Source: Actinomycetes bacterium
Lineage (GTDB): Bacteria; Actinomycetota; Actinomycetes; Streptosporangiales; Streptosporangiaceae
Assembly: GCA_021793235.1 (NCBI GenBank)
Contig: JAJYTD010000004.1
Span: 145,005-209,004, forward strand
Direction: 5' to 3'
Length of the DNA stretch: 64,000 nt
Shown: positions 8,483-16,993 of the stretch, in pieces
How positions within the stretch are numbered: position 1 is the first letter of the stretch
How the letters are laid out: the number at the start of each line of letters is the position of its first letter
Translations under genes and position numbers: made by a program
The notes under the pieces: generated by a model
What the model saw: only the letters and a program-made list of their open reading frames with translations
Told to the model about the DNA's origin: nothing
The model's database searches: none

Positions 8483-9457
8483 ATGAGCACGGCAGAGCAG
8501 ACACCCCCCACCACAACCGCGATCAGCGTCCGCGACCTGCGGCAGAGCTACGGCGACTTCGAAGCCGTCGCGGGCATCTCCTTCGACGTCGCCCCGGGCG
8601 AGCTGTTCGCCCTGCTGGGGACCAACGGCGCCGGAAAAACCACCACCATCGAAACCCTTGAGGGGTTCCGGCGGCCAACAGGCGGCAGCGTCCGGATCTT
8701 CGGCACCGACCCCTTCGGCCGGCCCGCCGCGCTCCGCGAGCGCATGGACGCCGTCCTGCAGCACAGCGGACACTTCCCGGAGCTCACCGTCGCCGAGACC
8801 ATCGACCTCTCCCGCGACCTCGCGGCCGACCCCATGGACGGCGAGGAGGTCCTGGAGCTCATCGGCCTCACCGACAAGGCGAAGGTCGCCATCCGCCAGC
8901 TGTCCGGCGGCCAGAAGCGCCGACTCGACCTGGGGCTGGCCGTGCTCTCCCGCCCCGAGGTGCTCTTCCTGGACGAGCCCACCACCGGTATGGACCCCGA
9001 GGCGCGCCGCTCCACCTGGGACATCATCGCCGACCTCGTCGAACAGGGCGCCGCCGTCCTGCTCACGACGCACTACCTCGAAGAAGCCGAACGGCTCGCC
9101 GACCGGCTGGCGATCATGCACAAGGGCGAGGTCAGGATCGAGGGGACCCTGCGCGACGTCGTCGTCGGGTGGGGAGACCGCATCGCCTTCCTCCTCCCCG
9201 CCGACGTGCGCTCCGCCGACCTCCCGGAACTGCCCGGGGCCACCTCCGAGGTCGAACTGCGCGGCGAGGAGGCCTGGGCGACCTACACCGTCCGCGGCGA
9301 CGACACCGAAAGCCGCGCCCACCACGCCATGGCGGCGCTGGTCGCCTGGGCCCAGACCTGTGGCCTCACCCTGCGCCGACTGGAAATGCGCTCCGCGTCG
9401 CTGGAAGACGTCTTCCTGAGCGTGGCCGACGGCGCAGCAGACCTGGTGTCCGGCTGA
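8483..9457 (+). CDS. ABC transporter ATP-binding protein (ABC-2/DrrA type)
   Basis: 324 aa from ATG 8483; an in-frame GTG 54 bases upstream is less likely. The Walker A motif GTNGAGKT begins at residue 46. Signature LSGGQKRRLDLGL and Walker B VLFLDEPTTGMDPE follow near 140-170, and a C-terminal ~90-residue domain is typical of DrrA-like exporters. It should energise the membrane protein encoded immediately downstream (start 9511), and the two-component genes that follow probably control both. The substrate is not evident: such pairs export antibiotics, lipids or peptides. Confidence 0.9.
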   Translation: MSTAEQTPPTTTAISVRDLRQSYGDFEAVAGISFDVAPGELFALLGTNGAGKTTTIETLEGFRRPTGGSVRIFGTDPFGRPAALRERMDAVLQHSGHFPELTVAETIDLSRDLAADPMDGEEVLELIGLTDKAKVAIRQLSGGQKRRLDLGLAVLSRPEVLFLDEPTTGMDPEARRSTWDIIADLVEQGAAVLLTTHYLEEAERLADRLAIMHKGEVRIEGTLRDVVVGWGDRIAFLLPADVRSADLPELPGATSEVELRGEEAWATYTVRGDDTESRAHHAMAALVAWAQTCGLTLRRLEMRSASLEDVFLSVADGAADLVSG

Positions 9458-9510
9458 ACGGCCACCGCCCCCCGCCCCAGTCCCGCCCCGACATCCTGGA
9501 GAAGATCCTC

Positions 9511-10365
9511 GTGGCCACCACAGCCGAGACGGTCCCGGCACCCGCCACCCGAACGGTACGGACGCCGGTCAGCACACTCCGCCAGATGCTGCGGCTCACC
9601 CGCGTCGAGTTCACCCTCTTCTACCGCTACCGCATGGCGCTCTACATCGCGGTACTCCCGCTGGTCTTCCTGTTCCCCGCGCTCAGCATGCCCGAGGGCG
9701 AGAACGCCGTGGGAGTGGACAACGGAGCCCACTACCTCGCTTCGGTGTTCATCCTGACGGCCATGACCGTCGGCATCATCCACATGCCCAATGTGTACGC
9801 CGCCCGGCGCGAGTCCATGCTGCTCAAGCGGTTCCGCGCGAGCGGGGTCGCACCGGTCGCCATGTTCGGCGCGACGACGCTCTCCGTGCTGGGGGTCGTC
9901 ATCGCCCTGTCCGCGGTGATCACCGGAGTGCTCGCCGCGCATTTCGGTGAGTCCCCGCACGCCCCTGTGCTGCTGCTTTTCACCACCACGCTGTCGACGG
10001 TGCTGATGTGCCTGTTCGGGTTGGCATTCACCCGGCTCGCGCGCAACGCCGAAAGCGCGCAGATCATCACCATGGCCCCGTTCCTCGTGCTCCTCGCGAT
10101 CAGCGGGGCGCTCGTACCGGTCGAGATGATGCCGGACCGCGTGGCGGACGTGCTGTCGCTGCTGCCGATGCTGCCCGCCGTGGACATCGTCCGCAGCGCC
10201 TACTTCGGCCTGGACCTCTTCTCCGGCCCGGAGCAGGCCACCGCCGCCACCGGCCTGGAGCTGTGGGTCGCCGCGGCCCCGTCGCTGCTGGTCCTGCTCG
10301 CCTGGACGGGGATCGCCGCCTACCTGGTGCGCTACTTCCGCTGGGACCCCCGCCAGGGGAAGTGA
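9511..10365 (+). CDS. ABC-2 type transporter permease
   Basis: 284 aa from GTG 9511 with GGAGAAG six bases upstream; the longer open frame upstream is antisense or out-of-frame sequence of the ATPase gene. After a short cytoplasmic N-terminus the protein has about six hydrophobic segments, including MALYIAVLPLVFLFPALS near residue 45 and a late SLLVLLAWTGIAAYLV. The LLKRFRASGVAP stretch before the second membrane block is typical of ABC-2 permeases. It is the membrane half of the exporter with the preceding ATPase. Confidence 0.88.
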   Translation: MATTAETVPAPATRTVRTPVSTLRQMLRLTRVEFTLFYRYRMALYIAVLPLVFLFPALSMPEGENAVGVDNGAHYLASVFILTAMTVGIIHMPNVYAARRESMLLKRFRASGVAPVAMFGATTLSVLGVVIALSAVITGVLAAHFGESPHAPVLLLFTTTLSTVLMCLFGLAFTRLARNAESAQIITMAPFLVLLAISGALVPVEMMPDRVADVLSLLPMLPAVDIVRSAYFGLDLFSGPEQATAATGLELWVAAAPSLLVLLAWTGIAAYLVRYFRWDPRQGK

Positions 10366-10483
10366 CCGGCCACCGCTGAGGAGACAACGGGCGCGCGTCC
10401 TCGGCGGTCAGCGCGGGGCCGACGAGACGGGCCGGCCCCGCGACACGCGGTTAGGGTGATGCGCGGGCCAGGGAAGGGGACCG

Positions 10484-11749
10484 ATGCGGGATACGGAAGG
10501 CGGTGCGGGGCCGGAGAGGGCCTCCGACCGGTTCGACCAGCGGCGGTTGCGGTTCGTGCGGTGGGTGGTGTTCAGCGCGTTCATCTTGATCGCCCTCCAG
10601 ATCCCGTTCTTCGCGACCGTGGCGGTGGCCGCCTCGGCCGGCGAAGACGGTCCCGCGCTGTGGCGCACGATTACCGGCGCGGTGCTCAGCGTTCCGCTGA
10701 TGCTGTGCACGATCCGCCTGCTCAGCCAGCGCATGGGCCGGGACCGCGTCTGCAGCGGGCCGGGATTCTGGGGGTCGTTCGCTCTTCTCCTGGCCACAGT
10801 GGCGGCCTTGGACCTCGGTTTCTTGGCGATGTTCACCGCCGCGACATGGTGGTCGGTCGCCGCTGTCTCCGTACCCCGGCGGTGGATCACCGTGCCGACG
10901 GTGGTCCTGCTGGCCCTCCCGTGGATCCGCGCTGCCTTCTGGCTTCCCGAAACAAACTGGCTCCTGGTGCTGCTCGTCTGGTCGGTGGGGGCCGGCTGGA
11001 CGCTGGTCGTCCTGCTCGGCAACCTCGGCACCCTGTGGATGTGGGACCTCACCAATGAGGCGATCCTCGGCAGGGAGGCCCGGGCACGGCTCGCGGTGAG
11101 CGAGGAGCGGCTGCGGTTCGCCCGCGACATGCACGACCTGCTCGGCCACAGCCTCTCCGCCATCGCGGTGCAGAGCGAACTCGCGGCGCGGCTGGCCGAG
11201 CGCGACCCGCGGCGCGCGGCGCAGGAGATGCGTTCGGCACAGCGGCTCGCGCGCGAGGCGCTGCGCGAGGTCCGGGCCGCGGTCAGCGGGTATCGGGAAG
11301 TGGACCTCGACGCCGAGACGGCCAACGTCCACCAGATCCTCACCGCCACCGGAGTACGCTGCTCGGTCACCGGACGGGCCGAGGACATCCCCGCCGAGCT
11401 GAGGGGCCTCGCCGCGTGGGTGATCCGCGAGGCCGGCACCAACGCCATCCGGCACAGTTCGGCCAAGCGCTGCGATATCGTCATCCGGCACGAGGGGGGC
11501 GCCGCCGTCATCGAGGTGTACAACGACGGTGCTTCCGGTTCGGGCGCGGACACCTCCATCGGCTACGGCAACGGTCTGTCCGGCCTGGCCGAGCGCGTCG
11601 CGGCCGCTCGCGGCACGCTGACGGCCAGCCGCAGCGGCGCGGACGGATTCCTGCTCAGGGCCGTCCTGCCGGTGGAGCCCGGCGCGGACCGCGAACACAT
11701 TCCGGCGCGGGCGCCCAAAGAAGCGGAACGAGAGGAAACGCGCGCGTGA
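10484..11749 (+). CDS. Sensor histidine kinase, DesK/NarX type (HisKA_3)
   Basis: 421 aa from ATG 10484, preceded by a purine-rich GGGAAGGGGA. The N-terminal half has four to five membrane segments (roughly 30-180). The HisKA_3 helix is FARDMHDLLGHSLSAIAV with H217 as the probable phosphorylation site, followed by a HATPase_c domain (N-box REAGTNAIRHS, G-box GYGNGLSGLAERV). The stop overlaps the regulator start (GTGA), so kinase and regulator are translated together. By position it senses a membrane or cell-envelope cue and controls the adjacent exporter. Confidence 0.9.
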   Translation: MRDTEGGAGPERASDRFDQRRLRFVRWVVFSAFILIALQIPFFATVAVAASAGEDGPALWRTITGAVLSVPLMLCTIRLLSQRMGRDRVCSGPGFWGSFALLLATVAALDLGFLAMFTAATWWSVAAVSVPRRWITVPTVVLLALPWIRAAFWLPETNWLLVLLVWSVGAGWTLVVLLGNLGTLWMWDLTNEAILGREARARLAVSEERLRFARDMHDLLGHSLSAIAVQSELAARLAERDPRRAAQEMRSAQRLAREALREVRAAVSGYREVDLDAETANVHQILTATGVRCSVTGRAEDIPAELRGLAAWVIREAGTNAIRHSSAKRCDIVIRHEGGAAVIEVYNDGASGSGADTSIGYGNGLSGLAERVAAARGTLTASRSGADGFLLRAVLPVEPGADREHIPARAPKEAEREETRA

Positions 11750-12351
11750 TCCGCATCGTGCTCGCCGACAATGAGCATCTTGTCCGGGGGGCCATCGCCG
11801 CTCTGCTGGGGCTGGAGGACGACCTGGAGGTCGTCGCCGAAGTCGGCCGGGGTGACGAGGTGGCGGCGGTGGTCCGGGCGCACGGCGCCGACATCGCCGT
11901 GCTGGACATCGAGATGCCCGGCGCCACCGGCCTGGAGGTCGCCGGGCGGCTGCAAGAGAGCGCGCCGGAGTGCGGCGTGCTGATATTGACGAGCTTCGGC
12001 CGCCCCGGCTACCTGCGCCGCGCCCTGGACGCGGGTGCGCGCGGCTTCCTCGCCAAGGACTCTCCAGTAGAGGAGCTGGCCGGCGCGATCCGCAAGGTGC
12101 ACGCCGGCGGCCGCTACATCGACACCGAACTCGCCGCGGCCGCGATGACATCGGGCGACAACCCGCTGACCATCCGCGAGACCGAGGTGCTCAAAGCCGC
12201 CGCCGACGGGTTCCAGGTCGCCGAGATCGCCCGGACCCTCCACCTCACCGAGGGGACGGTGCGCAACTACCTGTCGAGCGCCATCACCAAGACCGGTGCC
12301 ACCAACCGCCTGGGCGCCATCCGCGCCGCCCAGAGCATGGGATGGTTGTGA
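11746..12351 (+). CDS. Response regulator, DesR/NarL (LuxR HTH) type
   Basis: 201 aa from GTG 11746, which overlaps the kinase stop. The receiver domain (IRIVLADNEHLVRGA.., phospho-acceptor D54 in VLDIEMPG) is followed by a LuxR-type HTH near 140-195 (NPLTIRETEVLKAAADG, VAEIARTLHLTEGTVRNYLS). It is the partner of the preceding kinase and probably regulates the exporter genes, perhaps through the ATGACA/TGTCAT palindrome at 8386. Its last 17 codons are part of a direct repeat found again at 19238. Confidence 0.92.
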   Translation: MIRIVLADNEHLVRGAIAALLGLEDDLEVVAEVGRGDEVAAVVRAHGADIAVLDIEMPGATGLEVAGRLQESAPECGVLILTSFGRPGYLRRALDAGARGFLAKDSPVEELAGAIRKVHAGGRYIDTELAAAAMTSGDNPLTIRETEVLKAAADGFQVAEIARTLHLTEGTVRNYLSSAITKTGATNRLGAIRAAQSMGWL

Positions 12352-12415
12352 GCATCATGGACGGAGAGAAGCTGCGCGGACTCGCCGAGGAGTTCGACAA
12401 CACGGACCAGAGTGA
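12301..12415 (+). repeat. Direct repeat, left copy (3' end of desR-like gene plus start of a small gene)
   Basis: 115 bp covering the last 17 codons of the response regulator and the first ~22 codons of the next small gene. The same sequence recurs in the same orientation at 19238-19350, with one codon missing there and a few substitutions in the regulator part. The last ~66 bp, after the regulator stop, are identical in both. The two copies bracket the accessory island. Confidence 0.85.
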
Positions 12416-12494
12416 TTCGCTGAGCCTGCCCAACAAGTGGAGCCGGTGGAGGCCGCGTTGTCCCGGCTCGTTGGTGACAGGTGAAACATCCTGA
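12348..12494 (+). pseudogene. Truncated small gene after the response regulator
   Basis: A GTG at 12348 overlaps the regulator stop (GTGA). The first ~22 residues, MSIMDGEKLRGLAEEFDN, are conserved in the second copy at 19283; then the two sequences diverge abruptly. They read like the start of a small ribbon-helix-helix/CopG-like antitoxin or regulator. After the repeat the 48-residue frame runs into sequence of the adjacent IS relic. I treat both copies as truncated remnants of one gene; the family is uncertain. Confidence 0.4.
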
Positions 12495-12571
12495 TGGGTG
12501 CTTGAAACAGGTGAGGGCCTTCTGGTTCCGGTGTGGATTGCGAAGTCTGCACCGACGCTCAGGAGGCCCTC

Positions 12572-12731
12572 ATGATCCACCGTAACGCCCCGCTCACCCC
12601 GACCGGACGTCTGCGCCTGGCCCGACGACCTCCTGGACTGGTGCAACTACCATCGACCCCACACCGGTATCGGAGGCCAGGTTCCAGCAGACCGCGTCAC
12701 CAACCTCTCTGAACAACACATCCTTTGCTCA
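12572..12731 (+). pseudogene. Internally deleted IS481-family transposase relic
   Basis: After an AGGAGG ribosome-binding site, ATG 12572 begins MIHRNAPLTPTGRLRLAR, the standard N-terminus of actinobacterial IS481 transposases. The frame then jumps directly to the extreme C-terminus, read from 12624 in another frame as DWCNYHRPHTGIGGQVPADR. About 270 residues containing the DDE core are missing. The element cannot be autonomous. It sits at the left edge of the island, just after the left direct repeat. Confidence 0.85.
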
Positions 12732-12766
12732 CCGTGGCATTGTGTCCACAGGTTAGAGGACGGAGC

Positions 12767-13324
12767 TTACGGTTCATGCGTTGCTGAATCCAGAACCCAT
12801 TCGTCGTCCAGGATCGAATGAACGACGGAATCGCGCCATGCGCCTCGGGTCCACAGATGCCGACGGATGCGCCCCTCCTCCACCATCCCGGCTCTGCGCA
12901 TGATGTGTTCGGAAGCTTGGTTCTCCGGAGACCGAGCACCCCATATCCGCTTGAGCCCTAAGCTGTCGAAGCCAAGCCGGAGAAGGAGCCCAACAAGCCC
13001 GCTGCCCAGTCCTTGGCCCCACAAGTCAGGACGGAGTGCGAACCCGACCTGAGCGCTATGGGGGCGTTCGTCCACAGCCAGGCGACCAACGCCAACAAGG
13101 CGATCCTCCTGTACGGCAGCGAGCATGTAGACGCTGCGGTCCTTCTGCTCAGCATCGGAGATCGCTGCCTCGATGAGAGCAACGCACTGTTCCCTGGTGC
13201 GTGGTGTGAATGACAGATGCGCGACGGCCTTCCGATCACCGTAGACCTTGACAAGGTCATCGACATCGGTTGGCCGCATCTCCCGAAGGGTGAGCCTGTC
13301 ACTGGAGAGTTCGACTGGATACAT
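12767..13324 (-). CDS. GNAT-family N-acetyltransferase (RimJ/RimL type)
   Basis: 185 aa. It opens with the RimJ/RimL-like pattern LSSDRLTLREMRPTDVDDLV. The acetyl-CoA loop appears as LRPDLWGQGLGSGLVGLLLRLGF, and the late SPENQASEHIMRRAGMVEEG is typical of the family. Such enzymes acetylate protein N-termini or small amine-containing molecules, including drugs. It is the first gene of the accessory island and runs in the same direction as the regulator gene beside it, but I see no direct functional link. Confidence 0.85.
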   Translation of the reverse strand: MYPVELSSDRLTLREMRPTDVDDLVKVYGDRKAVAHLSFTPRTREQCVALIEAAISDAEQKDRSVYMLAAVQEDRLVGVGRLAVDERPHSAQVGFALRPDLWGQGLGSGLVGLLLRLGFDSLGLKRIWGARSPENQASEHIMRRAGMVEEGRIRRHLWTRGAWRDSVVHSILDDEWVLDSATHEP

Positions 13325-13334
13325 GTCCGGCAGG

Positions 13335-14819
13335 TTAGCGCCCCGGGGTCAAGGCCGACGCTGGAGTCTGGCTGTACGCTTCGATCTCCTGACGCAGCCG
13401 GGAGGCGGCTTTGCTCCCCGTGTAGTCGGAGCTCCGCAAAGCGGCATGCACCCGCATGACGCTGTTCACCACTCCGGCCACCCTCCTCGTGGCGGGTAGA
13501 CCCAGGACCGGGCCAAGGGCTTCTGCGGCACCTTCGACCTCGCCCAAGGACGCCCGCGCATAGCTAAGGTCGGCGCGTGCCCCGGCCTCGTCTTGGTAAG
13601 CCCAATCGTCGGACCCTGCGACAGCCGCGGCCTCATAGAGGCCAACAGCCTCCTGAGCGACCTGCTGAGCTTGCTCCTCGTCCCCGGGAATCCAGATCTG
13701 CGTCTCAGCTCCGTAGTAGAGCTGGCGGCAGTGTGCGAAGCGCATGAGACCGCCAAACTCATCCAAGTCGTCCGTGCGCAGCCCTTCGCGTAGGGTCGTG
13801 GCCACCTGGAGGTCGTTGAGCGCACGATCTCCGTTGCCGAGCGATGCCCACGTGCGGGCACTCTGGGACATGAGCCAGATGGCGGCCGTACCGGTGCGCT
13901 CCGTCGCCAGGTCACGTGCCAATTCCGCGTACCTGGCGGCCTCCGTGGGCCATCCCGCCCAGTAGGCCATCAGGCTCTGCTGGGCACGGATTCGGACTCG
14001 GAGTCCATCATGATCGGCGTTGTCCGCGCAGATAAACGCAGTACGGGCCTGCTTCATCGCTGCGTGTGGATCACCGAGGTCATGGCTTGCCTTCGCAAGC
14101 ATCATGCTCAGGAGACCACTCAACAGGTACAGGTCCCTGGTCTGATTAGGGCGCTGACGTCCCTCCAGCAGCATGAACGCCACCTCCTGAGCCTCGATGA
14201 GGTCTCCCAAGACTTCGTGGAGAGGAGCCTGGGGATAGGTCCTCGCGAGTCTGGATACCTCTTCGAAGAGTTCCTGAATGGTTTCCACCCCCACATTCGT
14301 CCCTTCTGCCATCGCTCCGAACCTCATCGCACGCTTCGCGGCCATATCGATCTGCCTTTCCGGGGGTAGCGATCTACTCTCCCTGGTTATGGGGGGTTTT
14401 GGCTGCCCCAGGTCTGATCGGAGGGGTTCGATAGGAGCGAGCTGGCTTCCGACTCTTTTGAGGACGTTTTGCTCATGCTCGCTCAGCTTGTCGAACCCCT
14501 CGGGGGTCAACAGCCTTCGGGGAGAAGTTCCGTACAACGCCGCCAAGGCCACGACCTGTGACGCTTGCGGTGCCCGTCCCCCTACCTCTGGCCAGAGTTC
14601 CATGCGGCTGAGCCCTGCCTGGTCCAGCGGAAGACCGGCTGCGGAAGCGCGGTACCGATCGGTTGCCTCGGCCTGGCTCCATCCGTGCAGGTGTCGATAG
14701 GCCGCGAGGGGTGAGCATCCGCAGCGAATGCGGATCTCATCGGCGATTTCGTCATTCGCGCGACCTTGCTCGCGCATTCGGTCGCGCAGTTTCCGGAGCT
14801 GGGATTTCGTCCACTTCAT
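13335..14819 (-). CDS. HTH-domain regulator with TPR-like C-terminal region
   Basis: 494 aa from ATG 14819, with GAGGAG upstream; the open frame extends to 15095, but that part lacks an RBS and is atypical. The N-terminus (MKWTKSQLRKLRDRMRE..) leads into an XRE-like HTH region of about 30-110 (AAYRHLHGWSQAEATDRY, GLSRMELWP). Residues ~150-480 are helical repeats resembling TPRs. Streptomyces-type genomes carry many such large regulators, often beside an RsbW-like ATPase, as here (15080, divergent). The target genes are unknown; the divergent intergenic region 14820-15079 is the obvious candidate site. Confidence 0.75.
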   Translation of the reverse strand: MKWTKSQLRKLRDRMREQGRANDEIADEIRIRCGCSPLAAYRHLHGWSQAEATDRYRASAAGLPLDQAGLSRMELWPEVGGRAPQASQVVALAALYGTSPRRLLTPEGFDKLSEHEQNVLKRVGSQLAPIEPLRSDLGQPKPPITRESRSLPPERQIDMAAKRAMRFGAMAEGTNVGVETIQELFEEVSRLARTYPQAPLHEVLGDLIEAQEVAFMLLEGRQRPNQTRDLYLLSGLLSMMLAKASHDLGDPHAAMKQARTAFICADNADHDGLRVRIRAQQSLMAYWAGWPTEAARYAELARDLATERTGTAAIWLMSQSARTWASLGNGDRALNDLQVATTLREGLRTDDLDEFGGLMRFAHCRQLYYGAETQIWIPGDEEQAQQVAQEAVGLYEAAAVAGSDDWAYQDEAGARADLSYARASLGEVEGAAEALGPVLGLPATRRVAGVVNSVMRVHAALRSSDYTGSKAASRLRQEIEAYSQTPASALTPGR

Positions 14820-15079
14820 GCAGCTCTCCTCGGGGTTGTTATCCAGACTGCCCGAAACGACGAGAACCGCAACCAGGTCATCGCTAAGCGCACCCTCGGT
14901 TCGACATAAAAAGGCGCGCCGCATCAGCAAAACAGTAGCTCGAAGGTGGCGGCAGTGGCATAAAAACCATGCTTGCGCACCCAGTGATTTGTCGTCGCTC
15001 TCGGTGTTCGATCGGAGCCACAGGCAGGAGAGGAACAGTCCAGGGCTTACGCAGCACGACTTAGACGATTGAGGCGCGG

Positions 15080-15619
15080 ATGACGACCGCAACACGGATG
15101 AAGACTATGGACGACAAGAAACAGAGTGATCGGGCTAGTGGCAATACGTCACCGATGCTGCCGTGCCGGGGGCCTGGCTACTCTATGATGCCCGAGCTCG
15201 GAAAGGCCGGTCGCCGTCACGCCGCGAGATTCGGGCACACGCCATCACAGGTCCGTGCGGCTCGGCATTGGGTGCAGGTGATCACCGGGCTTCCCCGAGG
15301 CGAAGCCGACGTGCTCGAACTGGTGCTCTCAGAACTGGTGACTAATGCCCTGCGGCATACGGCCTCAGGGCAGGAAGGCCGTTTCACTGTCACGATCGCT
15401 TACCTCGACAACGACGCGGTCCGCCTCGCTGTCGGGGACGACGGTCCTCGGCACGGTGATGAACCCACCGTTCCCCACGTGCGTCCGGTTGATCCCGGAC
15501 TGGAACATGGACGCGGCCTTGCGCTGGTGGAGCGCCTCAGTCGGCACTGGGGGTTCTTGGGTATCCATGGCTCTCCGCTCACAGTGTGGGTGGTCGTCTC
15601 CCGAATGGCAATGCGGTGA
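15080..15619 (+). CDS. RsbW-like ATP-binding protein (anti-sigma/HATPase family)
   Basis: 179 aa from ATG 15080; ATGs at 15098 and 15107 are possible alternatives. The GHKL fold is clear: N-box VLELVLSELVTNALRH and G-box EHGRGLALVERLS, with VGDDGP between them. The phospho-accepting His of true histidine kinases is absent, as in RsbW/SpoIIAB-type proteins and the many solitary actinobacterial ATP-binding proteins. It lies divergent from the TPR-type HTH regulator and its stop overlaps the next gene start (GTGA). The partner (an STAS protein or another regulator) is not known. Confidence 0.85.
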   Translation: MTTATRMKTMDDKKQSDRASGNTSPMLPCRGPGYSMMPELGKAGRRHAARFGHTPSQVRAARHWVQVITGLPRGEADVLELVLSELVTNALRHTASGQEGRFTVTIAYLDNDAVRLAVGDDGPRHGDEPTVPHVRPVDPGLEHGRGLALVERLSRHWGFLGIHGSPLTVWVVVSRMAMR

Positions 15620-15977
15620 GGGAGCGCGCAGACGATGGCCGGACCCCTGTTGATGATGAGGCACAGTACGCGATCGCGCACCGACTCCAGCAAGCTCACG
15701 GAACCCACTGGCTCGTGTTCTGGGGGCCTGGGAGCCGTGCCTACTGGGCTTTCTACCGAGGCAAAGAGCACGTACGACCTCAATCGGCCCCCACACCAGC
15801 GTCCCTGCATTGGTCGATGCTCCACATCCAGCAACAGATGGGGCTGGGTGTGGGCGGTGCTCCGATGGGGCGGATCAGGGAAAGATCTCCGTTTTCCGGA
15901 CTCCGGACGGACACTGCCGCTTCCCTCAGAAAGATATCGATTTCGTGCTGACCGAAGCCCTGACGCTGGTCCGATGA
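15616..15977 (+). pseudogene. Small conserved-type protein, apparently frameshifted near 15850-15870
   Basis: GTG 15616 overlaps the stop of the RsbW-like gene. The first ~80 residues (DDEAQYAIAHRLQQAHGTHW, WGPGSRAYWAFYRG) look like a real protein. The frame then ends at 15951 with an unconvincing tail. In a neighbouring frame the DNA reads KISVFRTPDGHCRFPQKDID and ends with FVLTEALTLVR before TGA 15975-15977, which has normal amino-acid content and fits as the true C-terminus. A one-base shift (or sequencing error) between ~15840 and 15872 would restore a ~120-aa protein. I do not recognise a named family. The gene is probably in one operon with the ATPase. Confidence 0.55.
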
Positions 15978-16182
15978 CCAACAACGGCGTGTGTCTCGGG
16001 CAGCTTCTCGGCTCCTTCTACTCCGGACGGGTGACCCCTGACCCCGGGACTCGTTCGGTAACGGTGGCATGGCACAGCAGTGCCTGTGTGGCGGTGCGTA
16101 TTGGCATTCTCACCGCTCCGCGCATCGCACCCGTGCCATCTCCATCACCCCTTCGCCAGAGAAAATCAGAGAGGACCCCCAG

Positions 16183-16926
16183 ATGTCCGTCACGCTGAAC
16201 CCGGTGACCCTGACCATTCCGGATCACCGTTTCGACCCCCGATGGAACCGCATCACCGGGATGTCGGTCGAAGGCGACACGATCACCATCGAGCCCGAGA
16301 AGTACTTCTTCCGACTGGAGTCCGATGCCTGGCGGGTGATCGAATGGGACAAGGTTGTCACTGAGCTTCTCCACGTCAACGAGACCTCCGAGTCGGCCAT
16401 CGAGCAGATCGCTTTGGAGTACATCGCTCAGAATTCCCACATCACCAACGACCCCGCTGAGGTCCTGAGCATCGCTTGGCAGGTCTACAGCTACCTCTTC
16501 CGCGAGGAGCACCTGGCCTCGCTGGGCATCGACGGGATCACCGCAGACCATCTCCGGATGCTTGCGGAGGTCTCGACCTTCACCGCTCTGAACAAGGTCG
16601 AGGATGACGGTCAAATCAGCATCGTGGGTCCCACCTGGTTCTTCGCGGACACGGCGCAGGTCATCTATGACCTGGACGAACCCACAACCGAGTTGCTGGA
16701 TGAGGTCTTCCACGGTGCTTGGTTCAACGAGTATCGGCGCATCGAGGGTGTCAAGGCCCACGCGGCCCTCGGCGGACGCCTGGTGCACGGGTGCCAGTCC
16801 GCCCCTGACAGGCGCGGCGGAGTCGTGGCGCCCTACGGCACGAACATGAAGCGGTTCCGAGATGAGCTGGACTCGTTCCGGGACACCTGGCTCACGACGG
16901 TTCAGTCGTACGGCGAGCAGTCTTGA
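16183..16926 (+). CDS. Uncharacterised 247-aa protein of the accessory island
   Basis: ATG 16183 is preceded by GAGAGGA. The protein is soluble and acidic, with no membrane segment or motif that I recognise. It opens with a beta-rich part (SVTLNPVTLTIPDHRFDPRW), then a helical part (ESAIEQIALEYIAQNSHITN) and ends in RFRDELDSFRDTWLTTVQ. Sixty-seven bases separate it from the APH-like kinase gene downstream, on the same strand. It could be a substrate, an accessory subunit or a regulator of that kinase, but nothing in the sequence decides it. Confidence 0.65.
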   Translation: MSVTLNPVTLTIPDHRFDPRWNRITGMSVEGDTITIEPEKYFFRLESDAWRVIEWDKVVTELLHVNETSESAIEQIALEYIAQNSHITNDPAEVLSIAWQVYSYLFREEHLASLGIDGITADHLRMLAEVSTFTALNKVEDDGQISIVGPTWFFADTAQVIYDLDEPTTELLDEVFHGAWFNEYRRIEGVKAHAALGGRLVHGCQSAPDRRGGVVAPYGTNMKRFRDELDSFRDTWLTTVQSYGEQS

Positions 16927-16993
16927 CGAACCACTCTCCCAAGGGGCTCTCCGGCGTCCCCGGAGAGCCCCGATCCGATACAAGGAGTCACAC

